Assembly (NCBI GenBank): GCA_033964015.1
Contig: CM066913.1
Location: 23,211,854-23,275,853 of the forward strand
Reading direction: 5' to 3'
Source of the DNA: Scolanthus callimorphus
Taxonomy: Eukaryota; Cnidaria; Anthozoa; Actiniaria; Edwardsiidae
Length of the DNA stretch: 64,000 nt
Numbering within the stretch: the stretch's first letter is position 1; each line of letters begins with the position of its first letter. A program made the translations under genes and the position numbers. Shown here in pieces: positions 41,939 to 53,667 of the stretch. The notes under the pieces were generated by a model. It worked only from the letters and a program-made list of their open reading frames with translations, was not told where the DNA came from and made no database searches.

Positions 41939-42990
41939 AGTATATACTACACGGGAACACTCCAAAAAATATCCGAACGACACTAAATGTGGCATTTGCC
42001 GACATTTTGTAGCCTCTTTCTGTATGCGTGACGTTTGTCTCGCACGTGACATTACGTCAGACTTCACTACAAGCATTCGGCTACTGAACACATGGTGGAA
42101 ACTTGCTGCTGTTTTAGAGAAGCAAAAACGCCAGAAAACACTTGTTTTAAAACCTTAATATCGACTACGATAAACGATTTAAGTTTTTAGAAGGTTGCAA
42201 GGATGGATTCAAGGGATAAATTCGCATTTTGTGCCTTCGATTATGGATTGTGAAACTGCAGAGTTGCCCTCGCTGAAAGCACTTTGCCTTTGGTCGCCAT
42301 TTCACCACCGATGGATGACTATATTTTTCAACCTGCTGGCAGAGAAATTCAAGATTCGTTTGGAATATTCAAACAGACATTTGGGAAATTAACCTCTTCA
42401 AACTCTGGGACAACGAGGAAGACCTTGTTCATAAAAAGAGAGACCACTTTAAATACGTTTGATGTCGGATGGCTCGTGATCAAGCGAATCAACAAGTCGA
42501 CGGTAAGCTTAAATGAAATTCTCTCTTAAAACTGCACTCAATGACTGGCTTCTACGATTTACTGTCCCTTCCAACCTACAGGTGTATGTAAATGTTCGGC
42601 AAAGTAGATATGTTTTCGACAAAATTGCCTTAATTAATTTGTTGTTGTGAATGTAATTCGTCTATCAAAAGTGCCGTGAACGAATCATCGATCTCTGTGA
42701 TTCCGAAGAACTGAAAAACAAGAACAGCACATTTTCGAAGTTCAAGAAATACATTCTCTCTCTGATTCACCTTGAAAAACTAAAGAGACAACATAAGTTA
42801 ATTGAGAAGGGTTTTTCTGTTGCATTTCGAATCAGATAGTTCCTTTAAAAGTAAAAATATCCGAACCACTTGCACTCGGGCTTCTCAATCTCGGGATAAT
42901 GCTTTCGATCTCGGAATATTGTGGCATTATCCCGAGATAGCGAACCAATCAAAACGCGCGATCTATGGAGGTTCCCGTGTAGTATATACT
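41939..42990 (+). mobile_element. 1.05-kb element with AGTATATACTACACGGGAAC ends
   Basis: A perfect 20-bp inverted repeat sits at 41939-41958 and 42971-42990. Contains the two-exon candidate ORF described separately and an ATTATCCCGAGAT palindrome near 42890-42940. Class unknown. Confidence 0.65.
42311..42839 (+). CDS. Candidate two-exon ORF inside the TIR element
   Basis: Exon 1 (42311-42502) starts MDDYIFQPAGREIQ and ends at CGACG before GTAAGC, a good donor. Exon 2 (42672-42839) would start after AAAAG and read CRERIIDLCDSEEL to a TAG stop. Both are phase 0, giving 64 + 55 residues with a Lys-rich, helical C-terminus. The acceptor has a poor pyrimidine tract and I recognise no family. It could be the accessory gene or a relic exon pair of the element's transposase. 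Confidence 0.28.
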
Positions 42991-43214
42991 AATGTTAATT
43001 ATTTGAAAAAATAAGTGTTGAGTCTCAGGGCCTGTCAAAACTTCAAGCAAATGACAATTAAAAGAAAAACAACAAATATGGACTATGAATTGTATCTATG
43101 TTGAGCAAAATCTACACTTCCACTTCTAAGTTCATGCCTTCTGACAGAGAAACAATAATAACCTAATATGCCATGATAGAGAGCAATAATTATTCCTAGA
43201 TAGATCTCTACGAC

Positions 43215-43352
43215 CAGGGGCCGGTTCCTAGAAAGTCAGTTAAGAGTTATCTGTAGATAAATGCTTATCCAACGGATAAATCCTGAACAAATCCTACACA
43301 ACAGATAACTTTTATCCATGGATAACTTTATCCAACCTTTCAGGAACCGGTC
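43215..43352. mobile_element. MITE with GGGCCGGTTCCT ends
   Basis: Ends GGGCCGGTTCCTAGAAAG and CCTTTCAGGAACCGGTCCC are inverted repeats. AGATCTCTAC occurs on both sides, consistent with a target duplication of about 9-10 bp. The host repeat is continuous when it is removed, as the 20740 copy shows. Confidence 0.7.
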
Positions 43353-43570
43353 CCAGATCTCTACTTGCCTGTCATATGTGAAATAATATTCTGTGAAGCA
43401 TCCCCTGCAGCCACGAATTTTAAAATCGGCCCTCGTAAATCAATCCGTCTCTCTCCAGCCGAAACCAAATTGAGAAGTCGAAATAGATAAAAAGTGTCTC
43501 AATTATAAGAATAAATAGCTTTGTTACATAAGAAAATTAAAGAATAATTGCACCATTATCTAAATCTAAA

Positions 43571-44979
43571 GACCTGTAGCACAATCACCATGTACATCTG
43601 ATGTCGCTGAAGTAAAATTGTTCCTTTCAACTAAAATATTCAACGAATTACAATAAAATTTGGCATCCAAATGAAGCAATGCTTTATCTTTGAGTACCAA
43701 TACCGAAAAGTCATATTTGTATTTATTTAATGTGCGATATTGCGGGAAAATATGGTGAATTTTGCTCAAATATGCATGTAACGCGTAACAGCTCATTTGT
43801 AAGCATCACAGCAAAAAGTAAAATAATTGATTTAGCATTGCTCGATTTCGAAAAAATTATCGCACCAATTCAAAGATATTTATATTGCCAGATTGTAGTT
43901 GAGATTTCAATAAAAATGGTTGATTTTTATAGGAGAACGGGAAATATTTTATGGCAAGGTTTGTTTCAAGACATGTAACGCGGCGCTCTTTTAGAGAATG
44001 CAAACATCAAACCACGAGAACTAGCAACTAGAAATCAATATTGAGATCGGAGAAAAGTTTATTCATAGAAAGTTCATTATAGTATTTATCGAAATGTAAA
44101 AAAATATCGCTTGAATATTCAAAGGCAGCGAAGTTTTGAACGATTTATTAATTCGGAAACACATTTTACTCGAAAATAAATAGGCCCAAATCCCCCGTTA
44201 CATACCTATACTTCAGCTCATATCTCAGTCGCTGTTGAATGTTGACAGCTCAAATCAATATAATATGCAAGTTCATTCACGAAAGTTACTAGTTCGCCAG
44301 AAAACTGAGTGTTATTGGCCCTAAAAGCCACGCAAATACAAGTATAGCGTTTCGGAAACATTGTTCTTGTTTCATCTTGTGCATTGCGAAGCGCATTGAT
44401 CAAATTACACGCGCAAAACGTGAACTCAAACGAAGCAGTATTTGCGACAATCCTGTATTCCTTTCTTGTTCAAAGCAACACCGGAAGACTTAGTAACCTT
44501 TCTTGGTTATTTGTAGGGTGTTTTCATGAATTTCCAGGGGTTTTAATGAGGAAATTATGCGCTCAAGGTCCGACAACGCGGAGTTGCGTTACATACAATT
44601 TCGCAACAACAATATTGAATCAGCTCCAGGCTTGAAATGCCTTGAGATACGAGCTCGCTGTTAACGAAGACACCATATTATCTCTATAGAATCATCTATC
44701 AACCTTGTATATAACTTTCGTAGCATTTTTGCAATGAAAATCCACTAAAAAATTATGATTTTAAATGAGTGTTACTATTTTGTCATGCCCGCAAGGCATC
44801 ATGGGTTATGGCTAATAAAGCTGTAAATACTGAATAAATGCGAAAAAATATATAAATCACCTGGAAATGTGTTATCTTATTGATAAGAAATCAAATAAGA
44901 GTGCTTAGAGGGTAGTTTGAATATTTTCTTGAAATGGCCTGATGTTACACAAATGTACATGGTGATTGTGCTACAGGTC
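43571..44979. mobile_element. 1.4-kb element with GACCTGTAGCACAATCACC ends
   Basis: GACCTGTAGCACAATCACCA and its complement bound it, with AAA on both sides. It interrupts the repeat copy above. The interior has only short ORFs (for example 44384-44635) with no known domain. Confidence 0.65.
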
Positions 44980-45680
44980 AAAGTTTTGAGCCGCTTGGAG
45001 ATTGCCTTTTTCTGCTTTTGCCCTTTGATGATCAAAGCTCGCGAGCTCAAAATGGCTGCAGTGCGTGACACTTTATTACATGACTTTCTCCCGACCCGAG
45101 TCTCCCCGCCAAAGGATAAACATAGCCACTGGGTAACGGCAGTCAGCTCTAATAAATCACTAGAAAATACGGTATTCTGATTGCAATCCTGAAAAAAGCT
45201 AAACAAACTAGCTGAGCGTGTAAAAACAACAAATCTCACGAGACAAATCTCTCTCACTTGCGGCATTCAACTTTCATCTTTTCAAACTAGCGTAGCGCAG
45301 TGAGCCGAAAAACAGCTGCAAAAGCGTGAAAAATCTCGAGTGAAAGTTTGAGATTGATATGATTACTACTGAATGTCCCTTTTATACTCTAGCTACAAAG
45401 TTCTAAGTACCAACCTTGAGAATGGGTTTTCTTCTCGTTGTTTGTGTTTTCTCTTGCGCGCAAACTTCGTTCTCGATTCGTTCATCTTCTTTTTCGACAT
45501 GTCTTCCCTGGCATTTCTTCTCTACTCGCTTTGTTTCTTTCCCTCGAGAAACTTTTTTCTTCATGTTCTTCCCACTCCATGGTACTTAACTCATTTTCTC
45601 AATTTTGATTTGTCAGCTTGATTTAAAAAACGTTTTATTTTTTGATGAAGAGCAGAAAAACCGTCCTTCACATAACGAAA

Positions 45681-46305
45681 ACTGCCACGAAGTAAGAAAG
45701 TCTTGAATTTGTCCGGGAGACGAAGCAAAAAGGCTCGGACTTGGATTTTAAAATTTGTCAAAATTCTGGGGCTCAGATTCTCAAACGCAGGTCTCAGCAA
45801 GTCTCGGATTTACCCATCGCTACCCCTAAAGCGCTGTTCACTGTTTAAATCAACATTGCCGTTGTAATGTTAATGTGCCAACCGTAGATTGAATAGCGAC
45901 CTTTGTTCTGTGAACCAATCGATCTCTGGTTGGCACATTAATGACGATGACGCTGTTCACTGTTTATCAACATTGCCATTGTAATGTTAATGTGCCAACT
46001 GTAGATTGAATAGCACCCTTTGTTCTGTGAACCAATCGATCACTGGTTGGCACATTAATGACAATGGCTGATGTCAGCGTGAACAGCGCTATAGACCCCT
46101 GTGAAAATGAATACCTCAATAGGGGATGTGCCCGCATACGATACCTGCCAATACCAAACCGGGAGATAAGAAAATTGCAAGAAATATACCCAGGAGAGCA
46201 TACAACAAATAATATTATCAAAATTTTTAATTTTCCCCTGGGAGACTAAGGGTAAAAACCCGGAGTCTCCCATGAAATCTGGGGGAGTTGGCAGGTATGG
46301 ATGCA
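45681..46305. repeat. Tandem duplication and a small MITE
   Basis: 45835-46085 is two copies of about 125 bp, each with AATGTTAATGTGCCAAC and GTTGGCACATTAATGAC inverted inside. 46140-46299 has ATACCTGCCAATACC and GTTGGCAGGTAT ends and GGGAGAC/GTCTCCC motifs. No gene. Confidence 0.6.
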
Positions 46306-46918
46306 TGGATATAAAAAGGAAAGGACCAGTTTATGCAAACCTCCTATAACTCTTTCTGTCCCTCTGCACAGGGCGCATTATTTTCTGAAGAGGTGACAAG
46401 TGATTGACTTCAAAACCATCCCAAAAAGTAATGAACTACATTAGCAACATCATCGTCAACAGGGGTGAGTACTTCAAAGACAAACTAAGCAAATAAATAT
46501 GGGTGGCCTTTGCCCTTTTCACAAAATCTGCAATTCGGTATTCATGTCTTTTGTAACACTCAAAACCTAATAGTTAATGAATAGTCCTCGGCTAATGCCA
46601 ATTTTTAGCCATCTGCTCTTATGGCTAGCATGAAGAGTGAAAATTCAAGGAAATTCGAGAAAAAATATTTGCAATATTGTTTGAATGGCATTATTAAACA
46701 GTATGCCCTCACCTTATGCCCTCCAATTCTTTGGTATAATGTGATGTCACATCTGCCCTTTCATAATGGTAATTATAAATGATCACCCATGAAAAGCAAA
46801 GAAACTGTTCAATTAAACAGCATGCTACCATTTGAAAAATTGAATGACATCACCAACTGAAACAACATTGAAAGGCAAAGAAAGTGCTGAAAACATTTTT
46901 TTACTGTCTAGTATTAAT
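46306..46918. other. No gene recognised
   Basis: AT-rich flank of the transposase-like pseudogene; may hold its 3' end but I see no terminal repeat. Confidence 0.35.
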
Positions 46919-49900
46919 CTAGTAGGTTTCATATTTGAGATTTCTAGCACTAAACCAATTGACCTCCACCTCATCTCGCTGGACATGTAATTTTGTGTCA
47001 AACAGAACACAAATTATGTCTTTTGTTTTCATACAAAACAGCTGGCGGGGTCCAGTCAATCGAGTGGATTTTGGTAAAAGGGCAATCTCTCCAGTCGCTG
47101 CTTGCTGATTCACTCTCTCTGTCGGTGGTATCAATAGAATTAGAAATGGTATGAACAATGACTGCTTGGGCCTGTGTGGAGTATTTCTTCAGAATTGCAC
47201 TTCTGGCTTCCACACTGCTCGCTTCACTGTCCCCCCAACTCCATCTACCGCCCCCTTACCATGTGATGTGGCAAAGTAATGTCACTTGAGGTAACGTCCT
47301 GTGCTCTTTTGTAGCATGTAAATAAGATGGATGATATACCTGCTCTTAAAGTGTGAGCTTGGGCCGTCTGAGAAAATATGGACCATGTCCACATTTTGGA
47401 AGCTCTTAAGTACCCTGTCCATGAATACAGCCACGGGCTTCCAGTCATGATGTCGATCATCTGATAATATATAGATTTAGCCACTGGCTAAAAGCGGAGC
47501 TCCCGATTACATATTTATAAGTCCTGCAAAAGATTAATAATGTGACGTGTCACGACGTCACTTGCTACAGAAAACATTCGTGTTCTCCATTGCCATACTT
47601 GCAAATTCAGATTTTTTTTGTGTTGCATTTCAAATGTTTTCTTGACTGTACCCAAGTTTGTTCGCCTAGCGATGTTGCCTTCTCGAGATATAGACTTTTC
47701 TAGTTTTAATAACGTCATCGATGACGTCATGTCACGTGATCTTGGTAGTGCACCCCCCTTGCCTCCAAAATAAGTTTACCCAAGTTTGGTCACCTCGCGA
47801 TGTTGCCTTCCTGAGATATTCACTTTCTAGTTTTGATGACGTCATGTCACGTGACCTTGATTGTGCACCCCCCTTGCCTCCAAAATAACTTTACCCAAGT
47901 TTGGTCACCTAGCGATGTTGCCTTCTTGAGATATTGACTTTTCTAGTTTTGATGACGTCATCGATGACGTCATGTCACGTGACCTTGGAAGTGCACTCCC
48001 CTTGCCTCCAAAATAACTTTACCCAAGTTTGGTCACCTAGCGATGTTGCCTTCTTGAGATATTGACATTTCTAGTTTTGATGACGTCATCGATGATGTCA
48101 TGTCACGTGACCTTGGAAGTGAACTCCCCTTGCCTCCAAAATAACTTTACCCAAGTTTGGTCACCTAGCGATGTTGCCTTCTTGAGATATTGTCTTTTCT
48201 AGTTTGGATGACGTCATCGATGACGTCATGTCACGTGACCTTGGTGGTGCACTCCCCTTGCCTCCAAAATAACTTTACCAAAGTTTGGTCACCTAGCGAT
48301 GTTGCCTTCTTGAGATATTGACTTTTCTACTTTTGATGACGTCATCGATGACGTCATGTCACGTGACCTTGGTGGTGCACTCCCCTTGCCTCCAAAATAA
48401 CTTTACCCAAGTTTGGTCACCTAGCGATGTTGCCTTCTTGAGATATTGATTTTTCTAGTTTCGATGACGTCATTCCGGACGAACGAACGAACGGACGAAC
48501 GAACGCACAAACCGGAAGTCCATGACAGAATCGTTGGATGCATATACACTTTTTTTTGTTCCTTTTTCTCCTGCATGTAGCTATGGGGCTCCGCTCGCGG
48601 GCGCCTTCGGCGCCCGCGGGAGCTCCGCTACAATCACATGACTATGGCATGTTGTGCTTGTCCAGATGACCACAGGAAAACAGTAACTTGTTGCTGATCC
48701 CAGTGAGCTGACTGGACGAAATCCTGGTACTCAATGTTATTCTGAAAACAATGCTACCAAACTATTTAATGACCTCCCTCCCAATATTCGTAATACTGAT
48801 GATTTTAGTTATTACTGTAGGGAGCTCAAGCTTATCTTGAAGGGTCATGCCATTTCATGACTGCCACTTCGTATTTATTTCTATTCATCTAATTAAGTAC
48901 TATGTGAGATTACTAGTATGTGTAAACATTAAACTTTTGTTGTTGTTGTAGTGAATCTGAATTGAATATAATATATTTTAATAATAGTAGTTCTATTTAG
49001 CTCTAATGCCAGATGAAGAGCCTCCTCGTGGATATGCTGGCATTATATCATCATCATTATTAGTATTACTTACAAGTGTAGTTCTCGGCGAAATTCACTT
49101 GTATGACCACTTCATTTGGTGCCAGGTTGGCTCGTTTGCTTTCAAAAAACTTGGCCTGTTTCATCTTGATAGATGTATGATTTAGAAACTCGGGCATGTT
49201 TGCTTCAAGGGAGCAAATGACATCCTCCTCTACTGATCCAGATTTGACAATCTTCTCTATCTTTTTCTTCTTTTTCTCTGGTTTTCCTTTCTTTGCTGGG
49301 ATGGCTTTCTCAATCTTCTCCCAATGATGCCATTCAATGCTATCCTCCAGTGGTGCCGTAGCTCTCAACTTGTCAGCCCAATTTGGACAACTCTTACATT
49401 GACCCATCGTACAGTGTTCGTTAGCTGTAGAGCAAACAAACTGATCAAGAGCTTCACTTGAATAAGAGGGGAACTCTGCTGGCATTGCCTTCTGAAGGGC
49501 TTCAAACAACAATCTCATGTTGTCATGGCGTTGACAGAGACACACATTATTGGGTATAGATGAAGATAGCTTTACAACTTGCTGAAGCTAATCTTAGTGG
49601 CAGGGTGTTCTTTCTGGAACAATGAATACATTTCTCTCAAGGAACAAGTTAGGTGTCGTTTCTGTAGCTTGACCTTCCTTTCCTCAGACTTTATTGTCAC
49701 AAAATCCTTTATACCAGGAGCCTGCCTAGACACAGAGTCTAAAGAAAGTATGACTTTACACAATTGACGGTTGTTGGTGCTTGATACATAATTGGAATGG
49801 ATGTTTGCTCCAACAGCACGGGCAGTCTTATTCACAATAACCTACGTTTCCTTGGACGAAATGGGAGGGATTTCGTTGCTTTGGTGAAAGCTCTCCCGGC

Positions 49901-50220
49901 CAAACTCTGTGGAGTTTTATACATGCCACTGATAGGGTTGGTATCATTGGCTGCTTTGGCTAGTCTCCTCTTCATTCTGTGGTGTCAAACTCTAGCTAAA
50001 GTTTTAGCTTTCTCTTCTGCTCTCTTTGGACAAGTCATCAACATTCTTTCCTCCCTTTTTCGATATTTTTCCTCCCTTTTTTATATTTGTCTTCGCACTT
50101 GTATCCACTGAACTTTTATGGGTTATTTTTAGACGTGCCCTAAATAGTTTCACTCTTTCACGAGATGTTTTTGCCATGACTTTTGTATTCACTTACAGAC
50201 CTTTCAAAGCAGCCATGACA
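46919..50220 (-). pseudogene. Transposase-like gene, decayed and split
   Basis: On the minus strand the parts are, in order: a basic N-terminus (MAKTSRERVKLFRARLK, from 50177); a Lys/Arg-rich stretch (about 49850-50030); a CLCQRHDNMR segment; and a part ending VIQVNFAENYTC at 49074. GTAAGT follows as a donor. A second exon after TTTTCAG (about 48728) reads EYQDFVQSAHWDQQQVTVF. A 1.17-kb repeat element then intervenes. The gene resumes at 47475 with DWKPVAVFMDRV, FSDGPSSHF and HGKGAVDGVGGTVKR. There are in-frame stops (one just before HYFATSHGKG) and several frameshifts. It belongs to a transposase-like family I know from cnidarian genomes but cannot name. FSDG and GAVDG hold acidic residues; the Asp expected in VDFAEN is Asn here. 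Not functional. Confidence 0.65.
47475..48637 (+). mobile_element. GGAGCTCC element with CRE/E-box tandem repeats
   Basis: Inserted in the transposase-like gene. Left end has TAGCCACTGGCTAAAAGCGG and AGCTCC; right end is the hairpin GCGGGCGCCTTCGGCGCCCGC plus GGAGCTCC. Between lie about 6.5 copies of a roughly 127-bp unit (47640-48480), each with TGACGTCATCGATGACGTCA, CACGTG and GTTTGGTCACCTAGCGATG. No protein gene, so non-autonomous. Related copies occur at 25156-26422. Confidence 0.75.
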
Positions 50221-51163
50221 GAGTACATGAGCATGACCTTCAGATTAAGCCTCCCCCACAGGCTCTCTTTTCTGGTGTAGAGCACGCCGGAAATATCGGC
50301 TTGCCTTAGCTTGCGCACGCACGTTTGTATGCGATTGCACACTCTCGTTTTGTTGGGGTTCATGTAGAGCCTGCCGGCAAGGCCCCTGTTTTAGCGTAGA
50401 CTACGCTCGGCCACTAACGCAGCAACCTGATTGGAGGAAGCGTGGCGGCAAAATTTTAGCGGTTTCATATGACGTCACATTCGCTTTTGGGGCCTCATTA
50501 AAAACTCCGGTTGAGATCAAAAGTTCATCGAGGTGAAAAACCGGTGAAAACTGTTATATAACGATTGATTCTGATGTTCCCTAGGGAGGGATGACTCATC
50601 CCTAGGGTCTTAGAAGGGGGGTGACTCATCCCTAGTGTCCCAGAAGGAGGAGTGTCATTAACTTAATTGACGTCAAGTCTGAGAATCCCCATTGTGTATA
50701 CTACTCTCATTGGCTGTATTTTGACAGTTGACAAGTAATTGACAACTCGATCACGCGTGCTATTTTGCGGTGTGTCAGGGGCGTCCAGTCAAAAACCCCG
50801 GCCTTCCAAAAATCTTCTACCAAAAAAAAACCTCAAAACAACGTGCGAGCGCTTTGCCACATGTGTAGAGGCGCTCGTCCGCCGCACGCTTAATAAAGAA
50901 AGCAAACTTCACCAGAAACAAAGAGAGCGTGCGGGCAGGCTACTTCAGATTGGACTTTTGACCACAATGAATGCCCTAGATAGAATCAAATTCACATTTA
51001 CTTACAAACAGCAGCAAAATCTAGAGTTTCAGTTACGTGTTCTATCAATGATGTTTCATCCAGCTGAGAAGGCATTTCGTGAAACTCAAAAGTCTCCCAA
51101 CCTACGCATAGCAGGTACACTTTGCAGAGAAAAAGCATAAAAACAGTCAGCAACAAAGTCTAA
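50221..51163. other. No supported gene; short ORF of unknown origin
   Basis: 50739-51140 is open for 133 codons but starts at TTG; its first ATG-based part (MNALDRIKFTF) is short and unrecognised. GGATGACTCATCCCTAG occurs twice near 50590-50632. AT-rich otherwise. Confidence 0.35.
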
Positions 51164-51981
51164 GCCAGACCTTCTGATATTTCGCGGACAAAATACCGTA
51201 TTTCGCGGGATTTTAAGGTGTATTTCGCAGGAATTTCGCGGAAAAAGTAAGGGGATTTCGCGGAAAATTTCGGTGGTTTAAGCGGCTGAAAAGATCTTCC
51301 TAAATAAAATGAGTTGATATCTTGAAAGATCTAAGTGCTTGCTAAGAAAGGAATACAGAATTTTCAAATTTACGCGATTTTTACAAGTCGAGAACGAGTT
51401 TTATGATTTGCTATTCTAACAACAATACTTGCGAAAAACGCAATCGATTTTAGTGCGCAGTTCCCGCGGTATTACACAGTTTTTAACTCGTGGCTAGTTG
51501 AGTATCATCCATCTAATCCCTCGGGACGCCCGCTAGCCACTCGCGGGACTATAAAACTCAAGGTCATTCTCTGTTACCCTTGAACCTTCACCAAAGTATA
51601 TATATTACAGATTGTCGCTGAATGTATCCATGTTGGAGCTTACAAAAAAAGTGTTTGTTTTAAAGCGCTACTTAGTAATTTTATAACCTACACTGTATTA
51701 GGATCTTTATTATGCAAAGCTAAGGCATCTACAATCTTGGACAAAATTGTTGGCAATGTTTTTTTGGGGGGAATTTATGGCATAAAAACGACCCCAATAA
51801 CTGTGACAAGCTGTAGTTGAATGGCATGTACTTTGCAAAATTCCTGGAATATTCTGCGCGATTTCATGGACTTTTTGCAAAATTCTGGCAAATTACACGG
51901 GATTTCACGGATTTTTGTGATCTCGCGGATTTACCTACATTTCGCGGGCCTGCACCCGCGCGAAATATCAGAAGGCCTGCT
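51164..51981. mobile_element. Element with CCTTCTGATATTTCGCG ends
   Basis: CCTTCTGATATTTCGCG and CGCGAAATATCAGAAGG are inverted termini. ATTTCGCGG is repeated at least five times near the left end and again near the right. No transposase. Confidence 0.7.
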
Positions 51982-52149
51982 AAGCAGAGAAATAATATAA
52001 TTCAAGTGCATTGAACTTGCGAATGTATCAAACGGCGATATAACTATATACTCCTCCAGGGGTTTCATTAAGTAGCAGGCTAAGTTTTAGAAGTAGGCGG
52101 CTTGGTTTGTGGGTCCCATACGAAGGCCGTAAGGCCTGACCCAGGTGGA
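51982..52149. other. Short spacer
   Basis: No feature seen. Confidence 0.3.
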
Positions 52150-52570
52150 AATCTTATTAAGATTCTTATAAGATCTTATTAAGAATCTTAATAAGAATCT
52201 TAATAAGAATCTTAACAAAAAATCTTATAAGATTCTTATAAGATTCTTGTAAGAATCTTGTAAGAATCTTATAAGAATCTTATAAGATCTTATAAGAAAA
52301 TGTATGATTCTTAATAAGATTCTTATAAGAATATGGAAAATCCTATAAGAATTTGGCCAGATCTTTTAAGATTCTTATAAGATCTTATAAGAAACATTTT
52401 AAGATCTTATAAGATTGTAACGATCTTATAAGATGCTTACAATATTCTTATAAGAATCTGGAAAATCCTGTAAGAATTTTGCCAGATCTTATAAGATCTT
52501 ATAAGATTATTTAGATTCTTATAAGATTCTTATAAGATTCTCATAAGATTCTTATAAGATTCTTAAATGA
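52150..52570. repeat. Palindromic low-complexity array (AGATTCTTATAAGATCTT)
   Basis: About 420 bp built from ATCTTATAAGAT and AAGATTCTTATAAG variants. The unit is its own reverse complement, so almost any part can pair with any other. Confidence 0.9.
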
Positions 52571-52588
52571 ATTCTGGCAAAATTGTTG

Positions 52589-53018
52589 TAGGCCGTTATC
52601 ACACAAAATTGATTAATAATATTCAATAATGATCAGAAAATGAAATCCAGTTTTCAATTCTTCACATCCGTATAAGTAAAATTGCAAAGTTTCAAAAGAA
52701 TTACTTGAAAACTGGCTGAGGTATGAATTTTCAAAACTTCGTATTCTGGCTTACTTTTTAGAAAGAATTGCAAAGGCAAATACGTCAAGTCGAGGATGCC
52801 CGTTCCCGTCTAGCTCCTTTCGATGTATTTTCCCATACATTTCTTGCAAAAAAATAAGCCAGAATACAAAGTTTTGAAAATTCATATCTCAGTCAGAATT
52901 CAAGTCTTCACCAAACTTTGCAATTTTACTAATAATGGATGTGTAGACTCGAATACTGGATTTCATTTTCTGATAACTATTGAATATTATTAATCAATTT
53001 TGCATGATAACGGCCTTA
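52589..53018. mobile_element. Foldback element with TAAGGCCGTTATCA ends
   Basis: Arms of about 170 bp (52589-52760 and 52850-53018), with AATTGATTAATAATATTCAA and AAGCCAGAATAC-type blocks mirrored and a small loop. It directly follows the palindromic array. Confidence 0.75.
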
Positions 53019-53358
53019 GTAAGAATCAACAATGACTTGATTTTTTTTTTAAATATATATGGGGATAATATTACAGTTGTGGAAACAATTGAAACATTTT
53101 CACCATCCATACAATCAGATATGAGAAATTCAATCACAAACCAAAAAAAGTATTTCAGCCGTATTCCAGCCAGCCTTCAAATCTTGCACTGAATTTACCT
53201 AAAACATTGTCTTTTATTTTCTGGTAGCACATGGTACTACTATTATACAATTGTTGTTCTTTTTCACGTGAATGATCTAACAGAATTGATGAGTTGTTTT
53301 CTAGATTTATACTACAGTACAGCTCCATCTTCAAACATCACTGCTTGTAGTTTAAGCC
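53019..53358. other. No gene recognised
   Basis: AT-rich; ends in the direct repeat AGTTTAAGCC flanking the next element. Confidence 0.35.
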
Positions 53359-53657
53359 GGGGGAGGGGGGATTGAAATCGGCGATCTGGTATTTTTTAGG
53401 GGTTCGAAAATAAAAAAAATGGTATGGTAAGAAAAAATAGGTATTTTTAGGGGGTTCTCACGCAAATAAGATAGTGCATTTAAAAGTCAAGAGGATACAA
53501 TCGATGTATATCAAATAAACGGCCAGAATAAAACTGAGTCTGTCAAAATTGTTGGTATTTTTTAGGGTTATTTCTTAGGGTGGGAATTTTTTCCGAAGAC
53601 CATACTTGGGTCAAAATTCGAGTTTCCTGACAGTCACCCTAGTCCCCCCCCCCTGGC
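53359..53657. mobile_element. Small element with G/C-tract ends and a 10-bp flanking repeat
   Basis: Starts GGGGGAGGGGGG and ends CCCCCCCCCTGG. AGTTTAAGCC lies immediately on both sides (53349-53358 and 53658-53667), consistent with a target duplication. No ORF. Confidence 0.55.
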
Positions 53658-53667
53658 AGTTTAAGCC

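Larger units (their letters stand above)
43025..45680 (-). repeat. Right copy of the inverted dispersed repeat, with two nested insertions
   Basis: Inverted relative to 19860-20960: 43025-43520 matches the inner part and about 44985-45680 the outer part, including the TATA-like sequence (near 45383) and the complement of GATGAAAGTTGAATGC. A 138-bp MITE (43215-43352) and a 1.4-kb element (43571-44979) interrupt it. Confidence 0.72.

Noticed and set aside
50739..51140. 133-codon ORF as a gene
   Set aside because: No ATG for its first half, no recognisable domain and no neighbouring exons; chance opening is likely.
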